Part shown: positions 1 to 11,260 of the stretch, in pieces
How the letters are laid out: the number at the start of each line of letters is the position of its first letter
Numbering within the stretch: the stretch's first letter is position 1
Assembly (NCBI GenBank): GCA_001936135.1
Contig: CP012812.1
Span: 2,108,001-2,172,000 of the forward strand
Length of the DNA stretch: 64,000 bases
Direction of reading: 5' to 3'
DNA from: Saccharomycopsis fibuligera x Saccharomycopsis cf. fibuligera
Taxonomy: Eukaryota; Ascomycota; Saccharomycetes; Ascoideales; Saccharomycopsidaceae
The notes under the pieces: generated by a model
Told to the model about the DNA's origin: nothing
The model's database searches: none
Seen by the model: the letters and a program-made list of their open reading frames with translations, nothing else
Made by a program: the position numbers and the translations under genes

Positions 1-239
1 TTTAAATATTAAACAATCTCATTCCTTGTTTGGGCCTGAGCCTCACATCTTATCGTTAATTAAGCATGCTCCCACCGCGCGTACCAGTTCATCTTTGTTC
101 TCTCCGAAAAACCAAATGCATGCTGTCTATGTTAAAGGAAAATTGCAGCCATACTTAAACAAGCGCCCAACACGAATTATCCTCTTCTTGCAAACTTGAA
201 TCAAGAATATCTCTTCCGCATTGTCAACGCTACTTCACG

Positions 240-3015
240 ATGCCCGTATTTGTTGGGGCTGACCGAGGATTATCTTCGATACTCAATGACACAATCATTA
301 GCACTACTGCCAACACTACATTACCTATGTTAGCTTCAATGTCGATGTCACCAACACTTTCTGCATTGTCCACATTGGCCGAGTTTTTACTAGGAAATGC
401 TAAAATCATTTTGTCAAAACCAGTTAACGGCAACTTGCAGCTTGCCAGATTTCTATTCATAACTTGGTACGAGAACAAAAAAGCACAGTACCACAGCAAT
501 AATCAAAAAAAATCAAAGAATAGATCTAAAAACAGAAACAAAAAAGCATTAGTGGCAGCCCCAGCTCCAAAATCAGCAATTGATTCAATCACAGATGTTT
601 GTTCATGGGAGGCCTTTTTAAAATGTTTGATTGAGCTTAAAGGTGTTGCAAAGTACTCTTTTTCGTTGAAAGGTAGTGGCATATATGGATTGAATGATAA
701 TGATATTAAGCGCTTGCAGAACCTATTAGAAATTCACACTACTAATAGAACAGTTGTTTATGAGAGTCCTGAAGGGGTTAAAGGTAGTAGTCAAGGTTTC
801 CATGTTGCTGAATGGTCTGATTTAGAATTCGAGTTTCTTGATGAGTTTGAATTGCGAATCTTGTTAAACAAGCTTAGTGCTAACTCTAAAGGCCCTCCAA
901 AAGGCAATATGCCTAACAACGACGAGAAACGTTCAAGCACTTCTGGGGATTCTGCTGCTAATGACGACGTTGACAGTAATGATTTTGAAAAGTTGATGGA
1001 TATTCTTGATGTCAAGCCAACGAGTAATACTCGAAACGTTAGTAAGCGCTACGCCAGTAACAATCAAAACTTTCAAATGAATGAACACTTCAATCATGCT
1101 AATTATGAACCACACTATGAGCTAATCTATGACTTGTTGAGTGTTTCTACTGCTAGACAAATTCTCGCTGCCGAAAAGCATGCCCTTACTACTCCTAAAA
1201 AGCCATTTTTGAATATTTGCAACAACCATAACCATTGCTATCAAGTCGGCGCTATTGCCCAATTTGCCAGTCCGTCTTCTGGTGGTGGCGATGAAAGAAG
1301 CTTCAATAATAATGGTAATGACAGACGAGGCGCTAGTGGTAATAGCAGCAGCAATAGTTTGAATCTGTTCAATAATATTGAGATAAAAATAGACAAAAAA
1401 CTGTTTGCCAAATTGCCTTCGGATGTCAAAGCTTGTTTGAATGCCAAGATCCATTTCATTCCAATAATAAAATCATCAATTTCAAAGCAAAAAGCAGCAG
1501 CATCAGGGCCGGGAGCTGGGCCCATGGGCGTTGATGACAAAACTTTCTTCAATCAGTACTCGTCTTCTGTGCATCACCACTCATCGCAAACTTTGATCGC
1601 CAATGCCCAAGGCTCAACTCAAACTGACTTGCTGCTTGGTGACTGCTCCTACTTGGATACTTGCTATAAGCTCAATTCTTGCAGATATGTCCATTATTAC
1701 AAGTTATTGCCAGTGGAAGAATTAAATCGAGAAATAGTAAGATGTGAACAGTTCAATAATACTATTTCTGATTCGGAAAGAGTCTCTGATTTTTGCTGGA
1801 ATGAATCTTTTGGATCTTATATGCAAAGTCAACTTCCTGCACAATGGATTAATTGTGATGTGAACAAGTTTGATTTTGATGTCTTGGGAAAATTTTCAGC
1901 TATTGTTGCTGACCGTACGTATATGATACAAACTACCTGACGCAGCTCTATTTGTATGTTTTGATAATACTAACCATAACTTTCTAGCTGCTTGGAACAT
2001 CCATATGAACGTAAGTTGTGGTCATTTATATATCAGGTTTCAATTTCTTTAAAGTGCAAAATACTAACTTAACAGCAGCTACCATATGGAGCCAGTAACG
2101 ATAAGTATGCAGAATTATCCAGCCCTTTCTTTTCATTTGCTTTCTTTTTCGTCGTAAAGCATTTGCAGAGCCATTATACTAATTTTTCACAAGAGAATTG
2201 TCTGGCTTGCCAATCCCACAGTTACAAGATGAAGGAATTATGTTCCTTTGGGTCACAGGTAGAGCCATCGAGCTAGGTAAGAGCTGTCTATCTACCTGGG
2301 GATACAAAAATATCAATGAAATCATTTGGATTAAAACAAATCAACTCAATCGAACTATTTGCACCGGTAGAACTGGACATTGGTTGAACCACTCCAAAGA
2401 GCATTTATTGGTTGGGTATGTTATAGTTCCTGTAGGCTATTGATAATATGTCTTTTCAAACTAAGATTACTAACTTTCGAGTAGGATCAAAGGTAACCCA
2501 AAATGGCTCCAACGTGGAAGCGATGTCGACATTATTGTGTCGTCAACTAGAGAAACTAGCCGCAAACCAGATGAGGTGAGTACTAATTTGAAAAAAATTA
2601 TGTGTGGAGTAAAGCCTGTGTTTTGAGGGTGTCCATTGCCTGGCAATATTGGTTTCTGAATACCGGTGCTCGTAACATATTATTTATGTATGAGTAGCAT
2701 AGTTATACTAACAGAAACATTTAGCTATATGGAATAGTAGAGCGATTGGTCGGAAAGAAAAGCAGAAAATTGGAAATTTTCGGCAGACAACACAACACTC
2801 GTCCTGGGTGGTTCAGTAAGTACATGGCATGCCGGATATTATGTCTAGCACTTAAGTTTTTCCGACATTTGGATCGTTGTATACTAACTATTCAATTTTT
2901 AGCCATTGGGAACCAGTTGAACGGTATCAACATTTACGAGAAGGAGGTGGCTCGAAAGTATGCTGTCTTCCAGGGGTCGAAGAACAGTAACGGTAGTAAC
3001 GCTTTTCGCAAATAG
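240..3015 (+). CDS. IME4: mRNA N6-adenosine methyltransferase, Ime4/METTL3 family (7 exons)
   Basis: Catalytic subunit of the mRNA m6A writer, which in budding yeast acts in meiosis and starvation responses. Exons are 240-1914, 1988-2010, 2079-2104, 2194-2415, 2485-2575, 2725-2815 and 2903-3015, giving a 746-aa product with every phase consistent. Each intron has a GT start, a TACTAAC or TACTAAT branch point and an AG end. The spliced C-terminal half follows METTL3 closely: [10 protein letters not shown], then [56 protein letters not shown], and finally GRQHN and GNQL in the SAM pocket. The N-terminal half is low-complexity and poorly conserved. Oddities are six introns in a yeast gene, two micro-exons of 23 and 26 nt, and a catalytic motif that reads DPAW instead of DPPW. 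Family assignment is secure. The exon 3 start could be 2076 instead of 2079. Confidence 0.93.
1915..1987 (+). other. IME4 intron 1
   Basis: Donor GTACGT, branch point TACTAAC at 1968-1974, acceptor TAG. It splits the codon of the first Pro of the catalytic motif: C is left in exon 1 and CT is in exon 2. Confidence 0.9.
2011..2078 (+). other. IME4 intron 2 (tandem NAGNAG acceptor)
   Basis: Donor GTAAGT, branch point TACTAAC at 2062-2068, acceptor CAGCAG. Using the second CAG gives IHMNLPYG, which matches METTL3 IHMELPYG. Using the first CAG would add one Gln. Confidence 0.88.
2105..2193 (+). other. IME4 intron 3
   Basis: Donor GTATGC, branch point TACTAAT at 2177-2183, acceptor AAG. It joins SNDK to ELSGLPIP in the correct phase. 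Confidence 0.85.
2416..2484 (+). other. IME4 intron 4
   Basis: Donor GTATGT, branch point TACTAAC at 2468-2474, acceptor TAG. Splicing yields HLLVGIKGNP, matching METTL3 CLVGVKGNP. Confidence 0.9.
2576..2724 (+). other. IME4 intron 5
   Basis: Donor GTGAGT, branch point TACTAAC at 2706-2712, acceptor TAG. At 149 nt it is the longest intron of the gene. Splicing joins KPDE to LYGIVERL, as in METTL3. Confidence 0.9.
2816..2902 (+). other. IME4 intron 6
   Basis: Donor GTAAGT, branch point TACTAAC at 2882-2888, acceptor TAG. Splicing restores [12 protein letters not shown] in the SAM-binding pocket. Confidence 0.92.
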
Positions 3016-3269
3016 TAGCAATACTCTCGTCAGGCATTCCTAATATACAGCGATAATATCACTTGCTAATATAAACGAAATTACACGAGAGGGGATGACT
3101 AGGATTTTATCGAGCTAAACCTTACTGCCCTCATTGTAAAGTTCTTGTTGTTTGTAGACCAGTCGTTGTAGTAGCTAACAGTTTGTTCTTAGCGAAGGTT
3201 GTGTGCCCTCGCGTGACAGAGAGATGAGAACGAAAATAAAAAAAAAAAAAATTTTTAGAGTTTAGGACC

Positions 3270-3300
<31 letters not shown>

Positions 3301-3645
3301 ACCACCAGAAATCACAACAAAAGCAAGGCTAACCGCTAGTTGTCCAGTTCAATATCATCATAGCTGGCACACCAACTTAAGGAACCTCTCCGTTTTCCCC
3401 TCAAACTGTTCGTCTTGTGGTCTTAATATTTTTGGCATTCATCAAAATCCATATTTCACCTCATCATTGCGCTATCCTCTTCTTTTGTCTTACATTCTTT
3501 CAAACAAAAGTACAAAGTGACAAAACCGGTACCGGAGTAACAATATACAATTTCAAACCGCAATACAATCCCAGTGTTTAAAACAACTTTGTGCTCAAAT
3601 ACACTCTCATTTCTCATATCACATTTTCAATAATATAAAGTGAAT
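3016..3645. promoter_or_regulatory. IME4 3' flank and KAP104 promoter
   Basis: No gene is visible. An A-rich stretch at about 3232-3250 is followed by an uninterrupted A tract at 3270-3297. Poly(dA:dT) of this kind is a common nucleosome-excluding element upstream of yeast housekeeping genes. The last 150 nt before the KAP104 start are CT-rich and then A-rich, as expected of a leader. No clear TATA box. Confidence 0.5.
3270..3297 (+). repeat. Poly(A) tract upstream of KAP104
   Basis: Twenty-eight consecutive A residues about 350 nt before the KAP104 start codon. A poly(dA:dT) promoter element is the simplest reading. Confidence 0.85.
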
Positions 3646-6474
3646 ATGTCTGACTGGGAACCAAATCCAACTGGTCTTGAGCAGTTGAGATCCGTGCTTT
3701 CTGGCACGCTTTCGCCAAATAAAGATGAGCGCCTGGCTGCTAATGATGCCTTAGACCAAGCTCGCTTACAACCAGACTTGGACAATTATCTTTTATACAT
3801 TCTTGTCAGCGATGTCCAGTCAGCTTCGGGGATCAGAGCCGCAGCAGGGTTGATGTTGAAGAACAACATTTTGAAACACGATTTTGTCAATTCCAAGTCC
3901 AAAGAGCTTCAAGAATCAATTTTGAGCAACATTCTTAAAGGTTTGTTGGATAATGAAGTGCTTGTCAGAAACATTACAGGTAATGTGATAACTGCGTTGT
4001 TCCAGCTTTATGGTATTCGTGATTGGCCACAAATTTTGATCCAGCTATTGGAGTTAACCAATGGCGAAAAGGGAAACAGTTTGATCTCCCAAGAAGGTGC
4101 AATTTCTGCTTTGGCTAAAATTTGTGAAGATTCCTCAGTTTCTTTAGACTATAACTATAATGGCCAAGTGCCTTCCGAATTTTTGATTCCAAGTTTCTTG
4201 AATTTACTTGGTCATCAATCTGCTTTTGTGGTTTCCAAGGCAATCAGTTGTATGAATCAATTCATTACTCTCAAGTCAGCTAGTGTCGAACAAAACTTTG
4301 ACGATATATTAACGAAATTGTTTGGATTGACCAGTTTTGACAGTAATGAAATTAGAAAAAATATTTGTACTGCATTTTATCTCATATTGGACAATAATCC
4401 AGAAAAATTGTACCCGCATATTCAAGGCATTACTAGTTATTGTTTACATACTATTATTGAGACTACTAATAGTGATAGTACAAATTACAATGAAGAAGTT
4501 GCATTAGAAGCTTGTGAGTTCTTGTTGGGATTGTCAACTTCAAACATTGATCCGCAATTGGTAAAGTCGTTGTTGCCAAACATTGTGCCATTGTTAGTGG
4601 AAAAAATGATCTACTCTAAAAGTGATATTGAATACTACCAACATATTGATTCCTTCGATGATGCTGACGTCGAAGATAAAGATGAGGACATTAAGCCAAC
4701 TAATGCCAAAACTAAAGAAAAAACCGCCAACAAAATGACATCTGGTGAAGTTTCTGCTAACGTTAATGGTAACGCTATCACTAACAAAGCAAATGCTGAC
4801 GACGATGAAGACGACGATGATGACAATGATGAAGATGAAGAAGAAGAAGCTTTTACTTGGAATTTGAGAAAATGTGCTGCTGCAACATTAGATGTGCTAG
4901 CTTCTACTTTACCAAATGAAGTTATTGATCTTGTGCTACCACTTTTGGAAGGAAGAATTGTTTCTGATCAGTGGCCTGTTAGAGAAGCAGCAATTTTGGC
5001 ATTCGGAGCAATCAGTGATGCATGTATAGAATTTGAAACCGATAAGCTTCCAAACTTGGTTCCATTTTTAGTAGAAAGATTACAAGACTCTGAACCAAGG
5101 GTTAGACAAATCACATGTTGGACATTAAGTCGCTACTCTTCGTGGGTTTGTCAGGAAGCACATCAAGGTGGTCAATATGCCAGTTATTTCCTCCCAACAT
5201 TGGAAGCTATTATGGCATGTGCTTTGGATAACAAAAAAATTGTTCAGGAAAGTGCTTCTTCATCGCTCGCCAATTTTATCACAAATGCAGATTATGAATT
5301 GACTGTTAACCTTGTTGAACCGTTATTGCACCATTTTAACAGATGCTTCAAAAAATACAAACGTAAAAATCTTGTTATATTATACGATGCTGTACAAACT
5401 TTTGTTGATAAAGTCGGAGATATCATTTCATCCAAACAGGAATACATTACTTTATTGTTGCCTCCATTATTAGAAAAATGGGAACAATTACCAGATGAAG
5501 ATAAAGATTTATGGCCTTTGTTAGAATGTATGTCGTCTGTTGCTGCTTCATTAGGTGAATTATTTGCTCCATATGCTGTGCCTGCATATCAAAGAGCTAT
5601 TAGAATTTTGGAAAATTGCATCAATTTGGACAAGATGTGTCAAACTGATCCTACTATAAGCTCTCCGGAAAAAGATTTTATTGTTACTGCTGTTGATTTA
5701 ATTGATGGTTTGATTCAAGGGTTAGGTATCCATAGTGCTGAACTTATTATACAAAACAGTAACAGTACAAACTTAGTGGATTTGTTGCTCACTTGTTTCC
5801 AAGACCCAGTTAATGAAGTTAGACAATCATCGTTTGCATTGCTTGGTGATTTATCCATTTGTGTTCTTAGACCGGTAGTGCTTCCATACTTGGATCCAAT
5901 AATGCAATGCATTATTCATGAAATCAATAACCGCAGTTTTGAATCTAGTGCTGTTTGCAACAACGCTACTTGGACCCTCGGTGAAATGTCACTTGTGCTC
6001 ACTAACCAAGAACTCAAACCTTATTTAAGCAGCATCATTCCAAGTCTCATTCGTTTGGTGAACTCCACTGGCAGTGAACAAACAGTTTTGGAAAATGCTG
6101 CCATTACTTTGGGTAGATTAGGTACTTTTTGTGCTGGGGAGCTCAGTCAACATTTAGCAGAATACAGCTTCAGTTGGAGCAAGTATATGAAATATTTGGA
6201 GCCAAATGAAGAAAAAGAGACTGCCTTCAAAGGCATGTGCAATACTGTGGCTGCCAATCCAACTGGATTTGGTAATACTGAAGAAGGCAAAAATTCATTA
6301 TTGGTTTTCATTGACTGTATTAGTAGTTATGCTCATCCAAGTGTTGATTTGAACAATATGTTTCAAAAATTGATTGATGGGTACAAGGAAATGCTTGGAT
6401 TCGAGTGGAATAACTTGTTGACCGGTTTAGATTTTGAATCTCAGCAAGTTTTGAGAACTAAGTATAATGCTTAA
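3646..6474 (+). CDS. KAP104: Karyopherin beta-2 / transportin Kap104
   Basis: Nuclear import receptor for PY-NLS cargo such as mRNA-binding proteins. The 942-aa protein is built of HEAT repeats throughout, close to the usual length (about 920). The start SDWEPNPTGLEQL and blocks such as NYLLYILVSDVQSASGIRAAAGLMLKNN (shortened here), EEVALEACEFL, TWNLRKCAAATLDVLA, DLWPLLECMSSVAASLG and EKDFIVTAVDLIDGLIQGLG align with yeast Kap104. The long acidic loop typical of transportin lies at residues 335-402 (DDVEDKDEDIKP, then Asp/Glu runs). Start chosen at the first ATG (3646). One CTG codon is visible, at 3733-3735, where homologues carry Asn or Thr, which suits a Ser reading. No intron. Confidence 0.95.
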   Translation: MSDWEPNPTGLEQLRSVLSGTLSPNKDERLAANDALDQARLQPDLDNYLLYILVSDVQSASGIRAAAGLMLKNNILKHDFVNSKSKELQESILSNILKGLLDNEVLVRNITGNVITALFQLYGIRDWPQILIQLLELTNGEKGNSLISQEGAISALAKICEDSSVSLDYNYNGQVPSEFLIPSFLNLLGHQSAFVVSKAISCMNQFITLKSASVEQNFDDILTKLFGLTSFDSNEIRKNICTAFYLILDNNPEKLYPHIQGITSYCLHTIIETTNSDSTNYNEEVALEACEFLLGLSTSNIDPQLVKSLLPNIVPLLVEKMIYSKSDIEYYQHIDSFDDADVEDKDEDIKPTNAKTKEKTANKMTSGEVSANVNGNAITNKANADDDEDDDDDNDEDEEEEAFTWNLRKCAAATLDVLASTLPNEVIDLVLPLLEGRIVSDQWPVREAAILAFGAISDACIEFETDKLPNLVPFLVERLQDSEPRVRQITCWTLSRYSSWVCQEAHQGGQYASYFLPTLEAIMACALDNKKIVQESASSSLANFITNADYELTVNLVEPLLHHFNRCFKKYKRKNLVILYDAVQTFVDKVGDIISSKQEYITLLLPPLLEKWEQLPDEDKDLWPLLECMSSVAASLGELFAPYAVPAYQRAIRILENCINLDKMCQTDPTISSPEKDFIVTAVDLIDGLIQGLGIHSAELIIQNSNSTNLVDLLLTCFQDPVNEVRQSSFALLGDLSICVLRPVVLPYLDPIMQCIIHEINNRSFESSAVCNNATWTLGEMSLVLTNQELKPYLSSIIPSLIRLVNSTGSEQTVLENAAITLGRLGTFCAGELSQHLAEYSFSWSKYMKYLEPNEEKETAFKGMCNTVAANPTGFGNTEEGKNSLLVFIDCISSYAHPSVDLNNMFQKLIDGYKEMLGFEWNNLLTGLDFESQQVLRTKYNA

Positions 6475-8520
6475 ATTTTTTTTTTTTCTGTCATGGTGCT
6501 TGTACAGCTTTATACCAATTTTTTTTTATTTTTTTTTTTTTTTTGCATATGGTTGAGCGCATAAAGTATGGCGTCTCACGTTAGCAATGTCAGAGTTGAT
6601 TATGCTTTTTTGTTCTTCTTTGGCTTGATTAAACCAGAATTGGAATTGATAAAAAAAAAGAAATTAACATAAATACAACGGAAAAAAACATTATAGAAAA
6701 AAGATCAATCAAAACAATTTGTTTTGCGCTTCACCCATTCGTTATTATCCTTAATAATAATAATCACCATCGTCACTGCTTTTCTTTATAAATCCATCGC
6801 ATCCTTGTTATCCGTCATTATAGTACTTAATTCTATAAATTAGACAGATGATGAGCATCCATTTCTTTCCTTTTTCTGTTTTATCAGAAAATCAAATCCA
6901 TTTATTTTCATTTTTTTTTCCTTTTTTGTTGTCAACTTGCTTTCACTGTTGTATTTCTTTTCTTTGTTTTTCCAACTCTGTCTATTATTAATTCATTAAT
7001 TGATTTATTTATTTTTTTCTTTTATTATAATAGTTTTTATAGTTTATAGTTTTTATAGTTATTTAGTTAGTTTTTTCTCATTTCATCATCACATTTTCTT
7101 ATTTTTATATTGTTTCTAATTTCTGTAATAATTCTTAATGTATTGCTTATATAAATATTCGTCATTATGTTTTTGTTTATATACACATTTATATAAAGCT
7201 GCAATTCAACTGTTTCTTTCTTCCTTGAGTTTTATTCTCTCGTACCAGCTATTTTTCAGTATCACATTCAAGCGCGTAATCATCATAAGTTTTCTCCTTT
7301 ACATATACATAATGCAGTGAGAAAAGACATCGAAGGCCTTGTAATAATCGTTTGGGAAACTTATATTGTCTTCTATCTACAGTACCACGACACATCATGT
7401 TGAAACCGTAAATATATGTGACACACAGCGCTGCGAGTGCTGCATTTGCATGCTCATGAGGAGAAATCGGCACTCGCACCTGTCCCTCGATCCCTCGATC
7501 GCCATCGCCACAGGTCTGCTCGTAAGACTATACCATACGGATGGAGCTCTGAGTCTGCACAGCTTAAACTCCAACAGCACCCTACAACTGCGTATAAATT
7601 AATGAGGTTAGGAAAAAGATGGTGTCATAGTCAACGGATGGCTTCTTTTCCACGTTTCTTGGTTGCGGTTCAACTAGTTCTTGGTGGTTAAAGTTATTTA
7701 TACGCTGTCATGTTTCTAATCATTTATGAACGCTCATGATTGTTCATGATGATCTTATATTGTTCGTGATGCTTATATCGACAAAAGCTTTGATACTTTT
7801 GGGGTAGTTTGCACAAGGGTGGATAATAGTATTAGGTCATCGGCGCATTAGCCGCAGAGTCGCAGAGAGGATTAAAACAACACTACAAACCATAGGCAGT
7901 TCATCTACAAAGAAATTATAGTCAAGTTATATTAGAAAGCACTATATCTGTTTGATTAAGCTGCGGAAAAATAATAACATTGCTAGTGCCAACAATGTTG
8001 ATCTGATATAAATACAGGGAAATAGTCAATACCGAAAAAGCAACAAATAAAGGGGGAAAAACAGTACAAACTTTTTAAAGTTGAAAGCAAAAACTTACCA
8101 TTGGAGCTATAACTTAATCATGAGACAAAAGAAAAAGAAAAAAAAAAGGAAAATGATAGGACATAATGGCAAAACCGGTCAACAAAACCTGAGACATGGG
8201 CCAAGGCAGAAACAAAAGCAAAATCATACATGAATAAATCATGAATAAAGGCAAAATAAAGAACATATTATGAGAAGAAAAAACCAAATGGATGCAATGC
8301 AAGTAAGATATAAAATCAAGCCAATGAAAAGAAATTAAATAGTGGTGAGTGGTGAGTAGACAGATGAGCAACTATGATCAAGTTATCGATCAACAAAAAA
8401 AGTAAATATAAAAAGAGCAAAACGATACATCAAGAGTAAACAACCATTTAGAAAATCGTATGAAGAAAGGAGAACTTAGCAAAAACATGCCCATAACAAA
8501 TGCACAAAAAACTATAGTGC
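6475..8520. other. Convergent intergenic region KAP104/DAL1, no gene seen
   Basis: About 2 kb between the 3' ends of two convergent genes, which is long for a yeast terminator region. The first 700 nt are very T-rich. A less AT-biased island at about 7320-7900 contains only short open frames that resemble nothing known. Near-repeats of TTCATGAT occur at 7730-7760. An undetected non-coding RNA is possible, but I see no diagnostic box pair. Confidence 0.5.
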
Positions 8521-10488
8521 TTAATATGTTCTAGCTTCCAATATCAATTTTCCTAGTGGATGCTCACTATGACCTCTACCAACAACAAACACACTATTGC
8601 CGCGCACCACGGTTTCCACCACTTTACCAACCATTTCGAACCCATTATAAGCGGTTAATTTATTCTTGAAGTACAAATCCTTATTATTCAACAAATACTT
8701 GACTTTCGGATCAAAAATTGCAAAATCAGCGTCGTATCCTTGACGAATATATCCTTTACTTTTATCCAAACCAACTTGTTTAGCAGTATTTTCACAAGTC
8801 CATTTAACAATTTCTGGAATTTGTACTGGTGGATTCATTTTGAGACCTTCGGTGTACAAGATCGGTAAACCTAAACCAACGCTAGCAATACCACCCCAAG
8901 CACTGAAGAAATCACCTTTGCTAAGCCCCTTTAACTCAGGGACACATGGAGAATGATCAGACACCACAGAAGTAATAATACCTTCTTTGAGAGCTTTCCA
9001 GAGCATTTTACGATTCAAGTCCGAACGAATTGGAGGGCAACATTTAAAATGGGTGCCTTTATTTGGGATCTTTTCAGCGCTTAGGCACAAGTAATGAAAG
9101 CATGTTTCGGCAGTCAATGGTAATCCATTATCGTGAGCAAATTTGACTAATGGCACTGCATCTTTAGAAGCTAAATGAACAATATGGATAGGAACTGTTG
9201 GATGTTGCAATGAATAGTATAAGATGTTCTTGATGGCAGTAGTTTCAAAGTCATCTGGTCTAGAAGCTAAGAATGCATCGTAATAAGTTGGATTAATATC
9301 AATCAAAGCAGCATCTGCTTCAGCAGCATGTAATATTGGTGAATCCGGGGTCATGTCTTTGTCAATTGGTCTAAGGATTGGCGATTGTTTAGCTAAAAAT
9401 GCAGCTTCACCAAATTTTGGTTCAACAGGTGACAATACAGGTGAAGTTGCTAATGCATTTTCTTGTTCAGTGGTAAGACGTTGATGATGTTGGTTACGTT
9501 GGTTAGCTGGTCCTGTGGCTGTTTTCTCAGAATCCAAAGTTCCAACTTTTGTGTCTAAAGAAGACGTGCTTGATTCAGAGGTCAATGGAGTAGAGCTACC
9601 CGAATTTGGAGTCGTAGCGGTAGTGTTGCTATGCTTGCTATCGTAACTGCTGCTGACAAAACTTTCTGACGTGCCGAGATCAAGATTCTCAATATCGTCG
9701 GCTGCAGCAGCAACGATATCTTTTGGTTTATTAAAGGTCAATTTATCTTCTATTAATTTAACTGTGGCTGGAGCAGCAGGCTTAACTTCAATTGGTCTAC
9801 TTGGCAAACCGCCAGAATGATGATGACGATGATAATGTTTACAACTGTCATCCAAGCCTTCAATATGAAGCACATCATCACTTGCGTCCTTTTGTTTTTC
9901 TGCATGGAACATGATCACCGTTGACCGGCCCTTAACTGTTTCCAACGCTTGACCAATATACTGGGGATCAATAGCTGGGAATTCATCAACCCCAGAATCA
10001 ATAAGGAAACCTTTAAACCCGCGAACCCCGGCATCCATCAATGGCACTAAATCTTGCAAATTGGTAGGAACAAGACCACCCCAGAATCCAACATCAACCC
10101 AAGTTTTACCCTTGGCAGCATTGATTTTGATGTTGAAGTTTTCCATTGTAGTGGTTGGAGGAATTGCATTTAACGGCATGTCGATCACCGTGGTGACCCC
10201 ACCAGCAGCGGCGGCTTGCGTACCTGTTGCAAATCCTTCCCATTCAGTTCTGCCTGGTTCATTCAAATGAACATGAGCATCAACTAACCCGGGCATGATG
10301 ATATAGGGCGAAACATCACGATAATTTGCAGGATGGACCCCATATCGTTGCAAAATTGGATCATTTGCGGCAACAACACGATTTGAAACAACATACAAGA
10401 TCTTGCCGGATTCAACGGAAAAGATAATGGTGGCGGGGATAAGAGAACCGTCAATGACAACTTTCTTTGAAGCAATGGCCTTGGACAT
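8521..10488 (-). CDS. DAL1: Allantoinase with a long internal insertion
   Basis: Amidohydrolase opening the hydantoin ring of allantoin to allantoate, the first step of allantoin use as a nitrogen source. The protein has 655 aa against about 460 in S. cerevisiae. Metal-centre residues are all present: H72 and H74 in [11 protein letters not shown], carbamylated-Lys candidate K159 in RGFKGFL, H195 in MFHAEK, H438 in HIVHLASK and D511 in VVSDHSPC. The extra length is one Ser/Thr/Pro-rich block at residues 200-398, between H195 and the conserved ASRPDDFE. It carries several S/T-P sites and a His run (HYHRHHHS). It is in frame and shows no splice signals. No CTG codon occurs in the gene. GATAAG sites upstream fit nitrogen-catabolite control. 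Confidence 0.95.
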   Translation of the reverse strand: MSKAIASKKVVIDGSLIPATIIFSVESGKILYVVSNRVVAANDPILQRYGVHPANYRDVSPYIIMPGLVDAHVHLNEPGRTEWEGFATGTQAAAAGGVTTVIDMPLNAIPPTTTMENFNIKINAAKGKTWVDVGFWGGLVPTNLQDLVPLMDAGVRGFKGFLIDSGVDEFPAIDPQYIGQALETVKGRSTVIMFHAEKQKDASDDVLHIEGLDDSCKHYHRHHHSGGLPSRPIEVKPAAPATVKLIEDKLTFNKPKDIVAAAADDIENLDLGTSESFVSSSYDSKHSNTTATTPNSGSSTPLTSESSTSSLDTKVGTLDSEKTATGPANQRNQHHQRLTTEQENALATSPVLSPVEPKFGEAAFLAKQSPILRPIDKDMTPDSPILHAAEADAALIDINPTYYDAFLASRPDDFETTAIKNILYYSLQHPTVPIHIVHLASKDAVPLVKFAHDNGLPLTAETCFHYLCLSAEKIPNKGTHFKCCPPIRSDLNRKMLWKALKEGIITSVVSDHSPCVPELKGLSKGDFFSAWGGIASVGLGLPILYTEGLKMNPPVQIPEIVKWTCENTAKQVGLDKSKGYIRQGYDADFAIFDPKVKYLLNNKDLYFKNKLTAYNGFEMVGKVVETVVRGNSVFVVGRGHSEHPLGKLILEARTY

Positions 10489-11221
10489 GATAGATAGGTG
10501 AAGTTATGTGTCTGTGTGTACGTGTGTGTGTCAAAGAAAGTATACGGTATGGTGTGTATGATATGAGGTGAGAAGATATGTTTGGGAAAGATATCAAGGA
10601 AGAAGGAAAGAAAGGGAAAGAAAGACAAGAAAACAAAAAGTTGGATCGAGATGTGACGTGAAATAAAGTAAAACAACGGTTTTAAAAGGCAGGCGTAGCT
10701 ACCTGCGTTACCAAATACGGTGCACAAAAAAAAAAATTTTCGGTTTTCACTTTATTAATAAGTGTTTTTGTTCTATTTTATTTTTTTTAAGCTTTATTTT
10801 TTTTTTCCCTCTCTTTGATTGTCGCGTGGATTACTTGAAATATAGCGATGCTGTGAAACTTTAAACTTTAAATAACAGAGAAGGAATTCCGATCAACGTC
10901 TGTACGTGTGTGTCTATGTGTAGAGTGAGGCGGTATAAATGCTGTATATATATGTTGGCTTGCAGTAGCGAGACAGAAAACAGAAATGCAAAAGGAAGGG
11001 AAAGAGAGAAAGTAGAAAGCAGAAAGCAGAAAGCACAGTTCCAAAGGATTTTGTGTCAATTTTGAAGTGAAAGCAAACACAGGAAATCCAAAAGTTAACT
11101 AAACAGCACTAAACTACACTAATAGTCGTTTGAAGGTTTCAGTCATATGCAATCAATGGCCATCATAGTCTGTTTTCTACATTTACGTATAGCAACTGAA
11201 CTGGTACTGGCATTGACAGCG

Positions 11222-11260
11222 GCTGATAGCGTCGACTGCTGATAGCGTCGACTGCTGATA
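11222..11260 (+). repeat. Direct repeat with GATA motifs
   Basis: Two perfect 16-nt copies of GCTGATAGCGTCGACT in tandem, followed by a third partial copy GCTGATA that runs into GATAAG. Every copy contains a GATA core, so this may be a reiterated GATA-factor site upstream of DAL1. Confidence 0.8.

Noticed and set aside
2198-2443. Separate 81-codon plus-strand gene with methyltransferase similarity
   Set aside because: It is exon 4 of IME4 read into intron 4; the spliced model explains it fully.
2746-3015. Separate 89-codon plus-strand gene
   Set aside because: It is IME4 exons 6 and 7 read through intron 6.
7138-7691. Several overlapping 60-84-codon frames in the KAP104-DAL1 spacer
   Set aside because: They overlap one another in different frames, lack recognisable domains and look like chance frames.
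7740-7860. Box C/D snoRNA candidate (ATGATGA at 7746-7752)
   Set aside because: No box D (CTGA) at a suitable distance and no terminal stem.
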